A stretch of 64,000 nt of DNA from Flavobacterium amniphilum (GTDB lineage: Bacteria > Bacteroidota > Bacteroidia > Flavobacteriales > Flavobacteriaceae): contig NZ_JAMLJL010000004.1 in NCBI RefSeq assembly GCF_023634845.1, positions 1 to 64,000 of the forward strand, given 5' to 3'. The translations under genes and the position numbers were made by a program. The notes beneath the pieces were generated by a model. It did not search any database and was not told where the DNA came from. It worked only from the letters and a program-made list of their open reading frames with translations. Each line of letters begins with the position of its first letter. Position 1 is the first letter of the stretch. Positions 34,158 through 42,905 of the stretch are shown here, in pieces.

Positions 34158-35873
34158 ATGAATAAGACAGTAAATATGAATTTAGGTGGTTATTTCTTTC
34201 ACATTGACGAAGACGCCTATCAAAAATTGAATCGCTACTTCGATGCCATCAAAAGATCTTTATCTGATGAAGCACGCGACGAAATCATGAGCGATATTGA
34301 AAGTAGAATTTCGGAACTGTTTTCAGAAAAACTGCAGAACAATAAACAAGTGCTTAGTTTAAGTGATGTAGACGATGTTATTGCAATCATGGGACAACCC
34401 GAAGATTACAAAATAGAAGATGAAAACAACGGAAACCAGGCAAATTATGCTTATTCAGGAACCGGACGCAGCAAAAAACTATACCGTGACAAAGATACCG
34501 GTATCGTTGCCGGGGTTTGTTCAGGTTTAGGACATTATTTCGGAGTAGATCCGGTTTGGATCAGAATCATCCTTGTATTATTGGTTTTTGCTGGTTTCGG
34601 AACAGGAATATTAGCTTATATCATCCTTTGGGCGGTTACTCCTGAAGCGGTAACAACAAGTGAAAAATTAGAAATGACAGGCGAACCGATTACTATTTCA
34701 AATATCGAGAAAAAAGTAAAGGAAGAATTTGAAGGCGTTTCTGAAAAATTTAAAAACGCCGACTATGGCCAAATGGGAAGCCATGTTAAAACAGGAGCCC
34801 AAAAGGTTGGAAGCTCAATCGGTGATATTCTTGTAACATTGATGAAAGTTTTCGCTAAAGCCGTAGGTGCTTTTATAGTATTGATTTCATCAGTAACAAT
34901 CATCTCACTTTTAATCAGCTTATTCACATTAAGATCAACATCTTTTTCTGATGTGCCTTGGATTGAATATTTCAACTCATTCAATTACACTGACACTTCA
35001 TTGTGGTTCATCGCTTTAATGTTCTTCTTAGCTATCGGAATTCCTTTCTTCTTCTTGTTATTACTTGGATTAAAAATTTTGGTAAACAACCTGAAATCAA
35101 TCGGAAACATTGCTAAATACACTTTATTGGGAGTGTGGATCGTAGCCGTTGGAATCATCATCACTTTATCTGTAAGAACTGCAAGTGAAGTGGCATTTGA
35201 TAACAAAGTTGTGGAAAAAGCCGTAATCAACATTACTCCGGCAGACACTTTGAAAGTTAAATTCGTACACAACGATTTTTACACAAAAGATATCAACCAC
35301 AGAGATGAATTCAGATTAGTGGAAGATCAGGCAGGTCAGGAAAGTATTTACTCAAATGATGTAGATTTTGAAATAATGCCAACAGATGAAAAACAACCTT
35401 ACGTTCAAATCGAGAAAAATGCTAACGGAAGTTCTTTCAGCGAAGCAAAAAAGAAAGCTGAAAAAATCAGATACAACTTCAAAATTGAAGGAAATCAGTT
35501 AATCTTAGACAACTATTTCTTAACTGAAGCAAAAAGCAAATACCGCGGCCAGGAAGTTACCATCTATCTTTATGTACCAAAAGGAACTTATTTGAAATTA
35601 GACGAGTCTGTTCAGGATTATGACGTATCTGATAACGATTTCTTTAACTTACACTACAGCTCTGACGATTATGTTTACAAAGTGGAAGAAGAAAAAGTAA
35701 AATGCTTAAACTGTCCGGCTGACGAAGACGAATGGGACGATACAGACCAAGAACACAAAATAATAATTGATGAAGATGGTGTAACCATTGAAAAAGATAC
35801 AGTTATCTCTAATTCTAAAGAAATCAAGGAATTGAAAATCAACGAAGACGGTATCATCATCAAAACCAAATAA
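34158..35873 (+). CDS. PspC-domain envelope-stress-like membrane protein
   Basis: A 571-residue protein. N-terminal HAAS-like helical part (about 1-90: YQKLNRYFDAIKRSLSDEARDEIM in part), a PspC domain (about 110-175) with KLYRDKDTGIVAGVCSGLGHYFGVDPVWIR (core GIVAGVCSGLGHYFGVDPVW), several further TM helices (about 230-345), then a beta-rich C-terminal domain. PspC usually relays phage-shock/membrane stress. The C-terminal part resembles the DUF2807/head-GIN fold of the genes downstream. Coupled to padR, which likely controls it. Confidence 0.82.
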   Translation: MNKTVNMNLGGYFFHIDEDAYQKLNRYFDAIKRSLSDEARDEIMSDIESRISELFSEKLQNNKQVLSLSDVDDVIAIMGQPEDYKIEDENNGNQANYAYSGTGRSKKLYRDKDTGIVAGVCSGLGHYFGVDPVWIRIILVLLVFAGFGTGILAYIILWAVTPEAVTTSEKLEMTGEPITISNIEKKVKEEFEGVSEKFKNADYGQMGSHVKTGAQKVGSSIGDILVTLMKVFAKAVGAFIVLISSVTIISLLISLFTLRSTSFSDVPWIEYFNSFNYTDTSLWFIALMFFLAIGIPFFFLLLLGLKILVNNLKSIGNIAKYTLLGVWIVAVGIIITLSVRTASEVAFDNKVVEKAVINITPADTLKVKFVHNDFYTKDINHRDEFRLVEDQAGQESIYSNDVDFEIMPTDEKQPYVQIEKNANGSSFSEAKKKAEKIRYNFKIEGNQLILDNYFLTEAKSKYRGQEVTIYLYVPKGTYLKLDESVQDYDVSDNDFFNLHYSSDDYVYKVEEEKVKCLNCPADEDEWDDTDQEHKIIIDEDGVTIEKDTVISNSKEIKELKINEDGIIIKTK

Positions 35874-35878
35874 AAACC

Positions 35879-37198
35879 ATGAAAGCATCAATCATCACAT
35901 CAATAACAATCGGTCTAATCAGCCAACTGGGGTTTTCCCAAACTATTGACAAGCAAAAGCTGGATACTTATTTCAGCCAACTCGAATCAAATAATAAATT
36001 CATGGGAAGTGTTGCAGTGTCCCAAAACGGGACACTGCTTTACACCAAATCCATCGGATATACAGATGTAGAAAAAGCAGTAAAATCAAACGCAGATTCA
36101 AAGTTCAGAATTGGTTCAATTTCAAAAATGTTTACTTCGGTACTAATTTTAAAAGCAGCCGAAGAAAACAAAATCAGTCTTAACCAAACCATCGACAAGT
36201 ATTTTCCGGCTATCACAAATGCCAATAAAATCACAATTACCAATTTATTATCACATCGTAGCGGAATTCACAATTTTACCAGTGACGAAACGTATCTGAC
36301 GTGGAATACAAAACCAAAAACAAGAGAAGAATTGGTAGATTTAATCACTAAAGGCGGAAGTGATTTTGAACCGGACAGCAAATCAAGTTACAGTAACTCC
36401 AACTTTGTTTTATTGACTGTCATTTTGGAAAAAATGTACAACAAACCATACGCAAAGTTATTGGAAACAAAAATCATTCAGCCGTTGGGTTTAAAAAATA
36501 CATTCTTCGGTGGAGCAATTGACACAAAGAAAAATGAGGCTAATTCATATGACTTTGAAAACAAATGGAACAAAGAAACTGAAACTGATATGTCAATTCC
36601 ATTGGGAGCCGGTGCAATCGTTTCGACTCCGTCAGATTTAACAAAATTCGGTGAAGCACTTTTCAACGGAAAATTGATTTCAGCGCAAAGTCTGGAGGAA
36701 ATGAAAACTTTAAGAGACAAATACGGCTTAGGTTTGTTTAGCATTCCTTTACTTGAGAAAAAAGGTTACGGTCACTCAGGAAGTATTGATGGTTTCAAGT
36801 CACATTTAACGTATTTTCCTGATGAAAAAATTACTGTGGCTATTACTTCAAATGGTGAAAATTACGACAGTAAAAATATTGTGACCACTTTAACAAAAGC
36901 TGCTTATAAACAGGAATTTGAAGTTCCGGATTTTAAAGCCTACAAAGTAGAATCAAAAGATTTAGATCAATATTTAGGAACATATGCTACAACTGAAATT
37001 CCTTTAAAACTGACAATAACAAAAGAAGGAACTGTATTATTTGCTCAGGGAACCGGACAACCTTCATTTCCGCTTGACGCCACAGGTAAACACAAATTTA
37101 CTTTTGACAAAGTTGGAGTTGTGATGGAATTCAACCCGGAAACCAAAACATTATTACTAATACAAAGAGGAAAAGAACTAAAATTCACAAAAGAATAA
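35879..37198 (+). CDS. Class C beta-lactamase-like serine hydrolase
   Basis: A 439-residue exported serine hydrolase. Signal peptide about 1-20. Motifs: SISK (SxxK with the nucleophile Ser), YSN (YxN), and HSG (KTG equivalent) in GYGHSGSIDGF. C-terminal about 90 residues form a lipocalin-like barrel. This is the beta-lactamase/esterase/D-aminopeptidase superfamily, so lactamase activity should not be assumed. A role in cell-wall or D-peptide turnover fits the M23 peptidase next to it. Confidence 0.85.
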   Translation: MKASIITSITIGLISQLGFSQTIDKQKLDTYFSQLESNNKFMGSVAVSQNGTLLYTKSIGYTDVEKAVKSNADSKFRIGSISKMFTSVLILKAAEENKISLNQTIDKYFPAITNANKITITNLLSHRSGIHNFTSDETYLTWNTKPKTREELVDLITKGGSDFEPDSKSSYSNSNFVLLTVILEKMYNKPYAKLLETKIIQPLGLKNTFFGGAIDTKKNEANSYDFENKWNKETETDMSIPLGAGAIVSTPSDLTKFGEALFNGKLISAQSLEEMKTLRDKYGLGLFSIPLLEKKGYGHSGSIDGFKSHLTYFPDEKITVAITSNGENYDSKNIVTTLTKAAYKQEFEVPDFKAYKVESKDLDQYLGTYATTEIPLKLTITKEGTVLFAQGTGQPSFPLDATGKHKFTFDKVGVVMEFNPETKTLLLIQRGKELKFTKE

Positions 37199-37201
37199 TA
37201 A

Positions 37202-38275
37202 ATGAAAATCATCAATCAAATCAATCAATCAATTTCTTTATTTATCTTATTTTCAGGGATGACGGTATTGGCTCAGGAAAACATCAAAATAACACACAAA
37301 CCTGAACAGCCATTAATCGAAAAAGTTAATAATTTACAAGTAGCCAACTTCGATTTCATTATTGAAAACACATCAAAGGATACTTTAAAATTAACTAAAC
37401 TGGAAGTACGTCATTTTGACCAAAACAATGTGTTGGTACAGCAAAAATTCTTAGACAATAACGGAACAGCTCCAAGTATAAAAACCATTCCTTCAACCGA
37501 ATGGAACGGAGTTTCGAGAAAATTAATCTTCAATCCGTTCCCGGAACTGAATGAAGTTACAACCCGACTGGAATACATCTTTACGTTCAATGACTCTATC
37601 GAAATCAAACAAACCATAAACCCTAAGGCATACAATCAAACCAAAGATTTCATCTTACCATTAAAAGAGAAACTACTGGTTTACGACGGTCACGATTTCA
37701 ATTCGCATCACCGCCGTTTTGATTACGAGTTCGATTTCATTAAACAATTGGGGTTTTCAGCTAATTTCATGCGTTATGCTTATGATTTTGCAATTGTAAA
37801 CAACGAAAACAAGCAGTTTACCGGTAAAGGAGAAAACAATTCGGATTGGTTTGGTTTTGGCAAAGAAGTAATTGCTGTTGCCGATGGTGAAGTAATTGCA
37901 GTTGAAACATTACAGGCCGATGACAAAAATTTTGATGTTCCTTCCCTTAAAAACAATCCGTTAGCGCTTTACGGAAATTATGTGGTAATCAAACACACTG
38001 ACAATGTTTTAAGCATGTATGCACATCTGAAAAACAAAAGTTCAGAGCATTTAAAACCGGGAACAAAAGTGAAACAAGGACACAAAATAGGACAAATCGG
38101 AACATCGGGAAGTTCATTCTTTCCACACCTTCATTTTGAAGTCCGAAACGGTATAACGCATCAAGCAGAGGGAATTCCGTCATATTTCAACAATTATTCA
38201 CTATTTTTAGGCTCAACAAAAAAAGAAATAAAAAAAGGAACAGTAAACACTGGGGACATTTTACAATCTAAATAA
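37202..38275 (+). CDS. M23-family peptidase
   Basis: A 357-residue exported peptidase with a signal peptide (about 1-24). The C-terminal LytM/M23 domain (about 200-340) has YAYDF (Asp zinc ligand), the loop KHTDNVLSMYAHL and HLHFEVRNG with its two histidines. The first zinc His is not in the usual HxGxD form and may be in HDFNSHHRR. It should cut peptidoglycan cross-links. The N-terminal about 150 residues are beta-rich and unassigned. Two bases separate it from the serine hydrolase gene. Confidence 0.8.
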   Translation: MKIINQINQSISLFILFSGMTVLAQENIKITHKPEQPLIEKVNNLQVANFDFIIENTSKDTLKLTKLEVRHFDQNNVLVQQKFLDNNGTAPSIKTIPSTEWNGVSRKLIFNPFPELNEVTTRLEYIFTFNDSIEIKQTINPKAYNQTKDFILPLKEKLLVYDGHDFNSHHRRFDYEFDFIKQLGFSANFMRYAYDFAIVNNENKQFTGKGENNSDWFGFGKEVIAVADGEVIAVETLQADDKNFDVPSLKNNPLALYGNYVVIKHTDNVLSMYAHLKNKSSEHLKPGTKVKQGHKIGQIGTSGSSFFPHLHFEVRNGITHQAEGIPSYFNNYSLFLGSTKKEIKKGTVNTGDILQSK

Positions 38276-38297
38276 AAAACAAACTAATAAACTGATT

Positions 38298-39041
38298 ATG
38301 ATAAAATTAATGATTCACGTAGTAAAAATAGTAATTGCAACCGTAATTGCTCTGTTATTCGGATCGTGCAAATTTGACGCAAGTGATTTGGGTAAAAGTA
38401 TCACAGGAAGTGGTAATGTGGTATCAAAAGACAGAAATATAAGCGACTTTACAAAAGTCGAAGTAGAAAAAGGACTGGATTGCGAAATCGTACAATCCAA
38501 AACATTCAGGGTTGTTGTCGAAGCCGATGACAACTTACAGGAAGGCATCGTTACCCAGGCATTGAACGGAACATTGACCATTACATCGAAATACAACCGT
38601 TATAAAAATGTAAAAGCAAAAACAGTAAAGGTTTTCATGCCAATAATTGAAGTTCTTGAAACAACCAGTGGATCAAGTTTAAAAACAATCGGAGTTATTA
38701 AAGCTAACAATATCCATTTGAAATCAAGCAGCGGAAGCTCCCTTGATGCCGAAGTAGAATCTGAAAAAGTAACATTGGAATCTACAAGCGGAAGTGACCT
38801 AAATGCTTCAGGAAAAGCAATTTCATTGATTACATTATCTTCAAGCGGTAGTTCTATCGACGCTAAAAAACTATTGGCAAATGATGTAAATTCACAATCG
38901 TCAAGTGGAAGCAGCACTGATGTAAATCCAATCTTAAAGTTAAATGCACAGGCTTCGGGCGGTTCAAGCATTGAATATTTCAATACCCCAAAACAAATCT
39001 CAAAACAGATTTCATCAGGAGGAAGTGTTTCAGCCGACTAA
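38298..39041 (+). CDS. Head-GIN (DUF2807) domain lipoprotein
   Basis: A 247-residue protein. A TM/lipobox start (about 12-25, ending SCKF) then a repeating beta-helix-like core with SSGSS motifs every about 20 residues (SSSGSSLDAE, TSGSDLNASG, SSGSSIDAKK), the hallmark of the head-GIN/DUF2807 fold. Putative adhesin or auto-transporter head; often paired in Bacteroidota. Followed by its own terminator. Confidence 0.82.
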   Translation: MIKLMIHVVKIVIATVIALLFGSCKFDASDLGKSITGSGNVVSKDRNISDFTKVEVEKGLDCEIVQSKTFRVVVEADDNLQEGIVTQALNGTLTITSKYNRYKNVKAKTVKVFMPIIEVLETTSGSSLKTIGVIKANNIHLKSSSGSSLDAEVESEKVTLESTSGSDLNASGKAISLITLSSSGSSIDAKKLLANDVNSQSSSGSSTDVNPILKLNAQASGGSSIEYFNTPKQISKQISSGGSVSAD

Positions 39042-39066
39042 AAAACATACAATATTTCATTTCACA

Positions 39067-39098
39067 AAAATCATTCGCATCACGCGGATGATTTTTTT
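39067..39098 (+). terminator. Terminator after the head-GIN lipoprotein
   Basis: AAATCATTCGC and GCGGATGATTT form a stem with a short loop, followed by seven T. The T-run merges into the next -7 box. Confidence 0.7.
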
Positions 39099-39105
39099 AT
39101 ATTTG
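39098..39105 (+). promoter_or_regulatory. -7 box of the second head-GIN gene
   Basis: TATATTTG, 45 bp before the ATG at 39151, directly after the terminator T-run, so this gene has a separate promoter. Confidence 0.6.
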
Positions 39106-39150
39106 TGCTAGACAAAAGAATTTGAAGAACAAATAAAACATATATACCCA

Positions 39151-39987
39151 ATGAAAAAAATTACTTTTTTAGCATTAGCCCTACTTTGGACTACACTAAC
39201 ATTTGCACAGAAAAAGGAGAAAGTAAAAGGAACCAAACTGGTGACTGTTGAAAAAAGTGACATTGGGAATTTCGACCAACTTGAAATTGAAGACAATGTG
39301 GAAGTTCTTTTAATCAAAGGAGACAGAAACGCCATCGAGGTTGAAGCCGATGATAATTTACACGCAACCATCAACAAACAAATTTACGGAAGCACATTGC
39401 GCATCAATACAAACAAAGAAGTTTCTTCATTTAAAAAATTTGAAATCCGCGTATTTTACAATGACAGTTTAAAATTAATTTCGGTAAAACATGAAGCCAA
39501 ATTAAACTGCATGCAGGAATTGAAATTACCTTCAATAACCATTAAAACATACGATTATTCAAAATCGTTCCTGAATGTCAGTTCGCCTAACTTTGCCATT
39601 ATTGCAACCGATAAGTCAAAAGTTGAATTGAACCTGAAAGGAGGAGACGATTCTTCTATCGAAATGAATAAAAATGCTGAAATCAAAGCACTCATTTCTT
39701 CCAATAAGGTAAAACTGGATATGTACCAGAAAGCAGAAGCCAATATTGAAGGAGACGCCAGTGATATGAAGATGCGTTTGGACAACAACAGTAAATTCAT
39801 CGGTAAAAACTTAACGGCTAAAACCTTAATGATAACTGCCGAAAGTTATTCAAATGCTCAGGTACGCGCTAAAGACAATCTATCCATATCGGCTTCAGGA
39901 AAATCCGAAGTCTACATTTTTGGTGATCCGAAAATAGAAGTTAAAAAGTTCGCTGAAGACGCTACCTTGTACAAGAAATCAAAATAA
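39151..39987 (+). CDS. Head-GIN (DUF2807) domain protein, exported
   Basis: A 278-residue protein with a signal peptide (about 1-19, ending TFA-Q) and a head-GIN domain (about 45-240). It shares with the previous gene the segment EVEADDNLHATI (there VVEADDNLQEGI), the start of the domain. Unlike its neighbour it lacks the SSGSS ladder, so the pair has diverged. Own promoter and terminator. Function unknown; surface display is the family's suggested role. Confidence 0.82.
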   Translation: MKKITFLALALLWTTLTFAQKKEKVKGTKLVTVEKSDIGNFDQLEIEDNVEVLLIKGDRNAIEVEADDNLHATINKQIYGSTLRINTNKEVSSFKKFEIRVFYNDSLKLISVKHEAKLNCMQELKLPSITIKTYDYSKSFLNVSSPNFAIIATDKSKVELNLKGGDDSSIEMNKNAEIKALISSNKVKLDMYQKAEANIEGDASDMKMRLDNNSKFIGKNLTAKTLMITAESYSNAQVRAKDNLSISASGKSEVYIFGDPKIEVKKFAEDATLYKKSK

Positions 39988-39994
39988 TACCCAT

Positions 39995-40025
39995 AAAAAA
40001 ACCAGCTTGAAAGCTGGTTTTTTTT
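39995..40025. terminator. Bidirectional terminator, head-GIN and trxB
   Basis: AACCAGCTT GAA AAGCTGGTT with A-run before and T-run after; ends both convergent transcripts. Confidence 0.85.
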
Positions 40026-40043
40026 ATCTATAACCTAAAATTA

Positions 40044-40994
40044 TCAATGACCTTTAGCAGCTAAATATCTTTCAGCATCCAAAGCAGCCATACATCCCGT
40101 TCCTGCAGCAGTAATCGCCTGACGGTATACATGATCAGCAGCATCACCTCCCACAAATACACCCGGAACATTGGTTTTTGCCGTACCCGGTTCGTTAACG
40201 ATATATCCGGTTTCATCTAATGTAAGGTAATCTTTAAAAATATCTGTGTTTGGTTTATGACCGATAGCCACAAAGAAACCGGTTGCAGGAATATCAATCA
40301 ATTCACCTGTTGCTTTATTTTTGGCACGCACTCCTGTTACAACGTTCCCGTCTCCTAAAACTTCTTCAGTTTCAGTGTGCATCAAAATTTCAATGTTTTC
40401 TGTTTTACGAACACGGTCTTCCATGATTTTTGAAGCTCTGAATTGCTCACTACGAACAAGCATTGTCACTTTTTTACACATTTTAGCTAAATAATGTGCT
40501 TCTTCACAGGCACTGTCTCCTGCTCCAACGATCACTACCTCCTGGTTTCTGTAAAAGAATCCGTCACATACTGCACAGGCAGAAACACCTCCACCCATAT
40601 TCAGGTAATGTTGTTCAGAAGGCAATCCTAAATATTTTGCCGATGCACCTGTAGAAATAATTACTGTTTCACAGTGCAATTCAATTGAATCATTAATCCA
40701 TACTTTATGGATATCACCCGAAAAATCAACTTTTGTAGCCCAACCGTCACGTACATCTGTTCCGAAACGCTTTGCCTGCGCTTCTAATTGCACCATCATT
40801 TCCGGACCGGTAACTCCGTCAGGATAACCCGGAAAGTTTTCCACTTCATTTGTTGTTGTTAATTGTCCGCCCGGTTGTGTTCCTTGGTATAAAACCGGAT
40901 TCATACTGGCTCTGGCTGCGTAAATTGCTGCAGTATACCCTGCAGGTCCAGAACCTATAATAAGACATTTTATCTTTTCAATTGAGTTTGACAT
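40044..40994 (-). CDS. trxB: Thioredoxin reductase
   Basis: A 316-residue FAD/NADPH enzyme. FAD site GSGPAGYTAAIYAARA (about 15-30), redox disulfide in CAVCDG (Cys140, Cys143), NADPH loop VGAGDSACEEA and FAD-phosphate signature at the C-terminus (TNVPGVFVGGDAAD). It reduces thioredoxin. The N-terminal extension is short, a normal low-Mr TrxB length. No thioredoxin gene in the window. Confidence 0.95.
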   Translation of the reverse strand: MSNSIEKIKCLIIGSGPAGYTAAIYAARASMNPVLYQGTQPGGQLTTTNEVENFPGYPDGVTGPEMMVQLEAQAKRFGTDVRDGWATKVDFSGDIHKVWINDSIELHCETVIISTGASAKYLGLPSEQHYLNMGGGVSACAVCDGFFYRNQEVVIVGAGDSACEEAHYLAKMCKKVTMLVRSEQFRASKIMEDRVRKTENIEILMHTETEEVLGDGNVVTGVRAKNKATGELIDIPATGFFVAIGHKPNTDIFKDYLTLDETGYIVNEPGTAKTNVPGVFVGGDAADHVYRQAITAAGTGCMAALDAERYLAAKGH

Positions 40995-41139
40995 AACATG
41001 TAATTTTTGTGGGTCAAAAATACTTAATTTATAACCGAAAAACCGAAACCAGGATTACACTTTTCAATAGTTTTATAAACAATTTTGATAATCCCTTCAA
41101 AAAAAAATTAAAAACACTTTTTTTACTAAAAAAACTTCT

Positions 41140-41147
41140 TATATTTG
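41140..41147 (+). promoter_or_regulatory. -7 box of tRNA-Pro
   Basis: TATATTTG, 11 bp before the first base of the tRNA. Confidence 0.65.
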
Positions 41148-41157
41148 CACCCGCTTT

Positions 41158-41232
41158 CGGGGTGTAGCGTAGCCCGGTCATCGCGCCTGGTTTGGGACCA
41201 GGAGGTCGCAGGTTCGAATCCTGCCACCCCGA
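41158..41232 (+). tRNA. tRNA-Pro(TGG)
   Basis: Acceptor CGGGGTG pairs with CACCCCG; anticodon stem CCTGG/CCAGG with loop TTTGGGA (anticodon TGG, Pro); T-arm GCAGG TTCGAAT CCTGC. 75 nt with discriminator A and no encoded CCA. D-arm GTAGCGTAGCCCGGTCA in expected place. A terminator follows. Confidence 0.96.
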
Positions 41233-41240
41233 CGAAAGTA

Positions 41241-41274
41241 AATCCTCTTTGTTCTGCAAAGAGGATTTTTTTAT
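41241..41274 (+). terminator. tRNA-Pro terminator
   Basis: AATCCTCTTTG / CAAAGAGGATT, an 11-bp stem with a 5-base loop, followed by seven T. Confidence 0.85.
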
Positions 41275-41281
41275 TTAAAAA

Positions 41282-41720
41282 ATACCTGAACCCGTTCAAA
41301 GGTATTTTTAAATAAAAAAAGACTGCGGGTTTGCAAAACCAGTTAAGGATTTACTTTCAGCAACAAACCCAAAATCAGGATATCTAATCCTGCTCTCTCA
41401 ATTCAAAATATTCTTAAATAAAAAAACGACGGTTTTGCAAAAACCGGAAAGGCTTTACTTTCAGCAACAAACCCCTAATCAAGATATCCAATCCTGCTTT
41501 TACAACCCAAAACATTTCCAGATAAAAAAGCCGACGGCTTTGTAAAAACCGAAAAGGATTTACTTTCAGGAGCAAATCTCTTTCAGAATATCTAATCCTG
41601 CCTTAACTCTCAAAAAATATCCACGAGCAAAAAGGCTGTAGATTTAAAACCCAGTTATGGATTTACTTCCTGAAGCAAAGCCACAATTTATTCTCATCCA
41701 TTCCAAAATATCACTCAAAA
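41282..41720 (-). repeat. Four decayed ~104-bp inverted copies of the tRNA-Pro 3' end and terminator
   Basis: Four units start with GGATTTACTTTC-type strings at 41347, 41451, 41556 and 41659 (steps 104, 105, 103). Read on the minus strand each unit runs GCAGGATTAGATATCCTG (T-arm-like), GAAAGTAAATCC, a GC hairpin and TTTTTTTATTTAAAAATACC; the plus-strand tRNA flank runs GCAGGTTCGAATCCTGC, GAAAGTAAATCC, a hairpin and TTTTTTTATTTAAAAAATACC. So they are inverted, degenerate duplicates of the tRNA's T-arm, trailer and terminator, without a full tRNA body. Otherwise no gene is seen from 41275 to 41870. Confidence 0.7.
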
Positions 41721-41870
41721 GAATAAAGCAAAAAAGCATCAATAGCGATCTCAGGATTCATAACTCTGCTTTCTTCGGCAAAAAACTGTTCAAAACAGCA
41801 AACTTTTCCGGCTTTTGAATACTTCTCAAAAAACATTACGGCAAACAAAAATATCTCTAAAATAATTTCC

Positions 41871-41878
41871 TATTTTTG
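41871..41878 (+). promoter_or_regulatory. -7 box of udk
   Basis: TATTTTTG, 24 bp before the ATG at 41903; the longer TTG frame at 41876 starts inside this box and is rejected. Confidence 0.6.
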
Positions 41879-41902
41879 CCATTTAGATTCAACAAAATTC
41901 AT

Positions 41903-42511
41903 ATGTTAATTATTGGTATTGCAGGGGGCACGGGCTCAGGAAAAACAACGGTTGTTCATCAAATTATGAATGAACTGCCAGAAACTGAAGTAGGGATTAT
42001 TTCACAGGATCATTATTACAAGGAGACCAGTGATTTATCTTTGGAAGAACGTACAAAAATTAATTTTGACCATCCCCGCTCAATAGATTTTGAACTTTTA
42101 GTACAACACTTAAAAGACTTAAAAAACGAAAAAGCTATTGACCAACCGGTGTATTCTTTCGTAAAACACAACCGTACTGGTGACACTATCCATACTTTAC
42201 CAAGAAAAGTAATGATCGTGGAAGGCATTCTGATCCTGACTAATCCTGAATTGAGGGAGATGTTTGATATCAAAATTTACGTACATGCCGATTCAGATGA
42301 AAGACTGATCAGAAGATTAAAACGTGATATCGCAGAACGCGGACGTGATATGGAAGAAGTTTTAAACCGTTACCAAACTACTTTAAAGCCAATGCATGAG
42401 CAATTCATTGAACCTACAAAAGCATACGCAGATATCATCATCCCCAACGACAAATACAATACGGTTGCAATCGACGTGGTACGTGCGGTTATCAATCAGA
42501 AAATAGCTTAA
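41903..42511 (+). CDS. udk: Uridine kinase
   Basis: A 202-residue P-loop kinase. Walker A GGTGSGKTT at residues 8-16, followed by the Udk segments ISQDHYYKE and FDHPRSIDF. It phosphorylates uridine and cytidine in pyrimidine salvage. Four bases before the FtsB/DivIC-like gene and probably its co-transcribed leader gene. Confidence 0.93.
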   Translation: MLIIGIAGGTGSGKTTVVHQIMNELPETEVGIISQDHYYKETSDLSLEERTKINFDHPRSIDFELLVQHLKDLKNEKAIDQPVYSFVKHNRTGDTIHTLPRKVMIVEGILILTNPELREMFDIKIYVHADSDERLIRRLKRDIAERGRDMEEVLNRYQTTLKPMHEQFIEPTKAYADIIIPNDKYNTVAIDVVRAVINQKIA

Positions 42512-42515
42512 CTTT

Positions 42516-42854
42516 ATGAAAGAAAGAGTCACTAACTTTTTAGCAGAACATAACTGGCTGAAATTTTTGGGAAATAAATATTTCCTGGTGACTTTATTTT
42601 TTATCATCTGGATGTTGTTCCTTGACAACTATTCTTATCTGGATCACCGGATCTTAAATAAAGACATTGAAGAATTAAAGGACAACAAAGCTTATTATCA
42701 GGATGAAATCAGAAAGGACAAAGAGCAGATTAAAAAGCTAAAAAGTCCGAACGAAATTGAAAAATATGCGCGTGAAAAATATTATATGAAGCGCGAAAAA
42801 GAAGATATTTACATAATAGAATTTGAAGGGGATTCCATCGAGGAAGCCCAATAA
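42516..42854 (+). CDS. FtsB/DivIC-type septum initiator
   Basis: A 112-residue bitopic protein: short cytoplasmic N-terminus, TM helix (about 20-40), then a coiled coil (about 45-80: LNKDIEELKDNKAYYQDEI) and the DivIC/FtsB motif NEIEKYAREKYYMKREKEDIYII (part: IEKYAREKYYMKREKED). It belongs to the FtsQLB complex that activates septal peptidoglycan synthesis. Placed between udk and the mutase small subunit. Confidence 0.87.
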   Translation: MKERVTNFLAEHNWLKFLGNKYFLVTLFFIIWMLFLDNYSYLDHRILNKDIEELKDNKAYYQDEIRKDKEQIKKLKSPNEIEKYAREKYYMKREKEDIYIIEFEGDSIEEAQ

Positions 42855-42905
42855 AAAACATACAAAACCGACGCAGTTCAGGGATTGTATTTGGAATTTC
42901 AAGTC

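Noticed and set aside
41282-41720. Additional functional tRNA genes after tRNA-Pro
   Set aside because: Only T-arm-, trailer- and terminator-like parts exist; no acceptor or anticodon stems can be formed.
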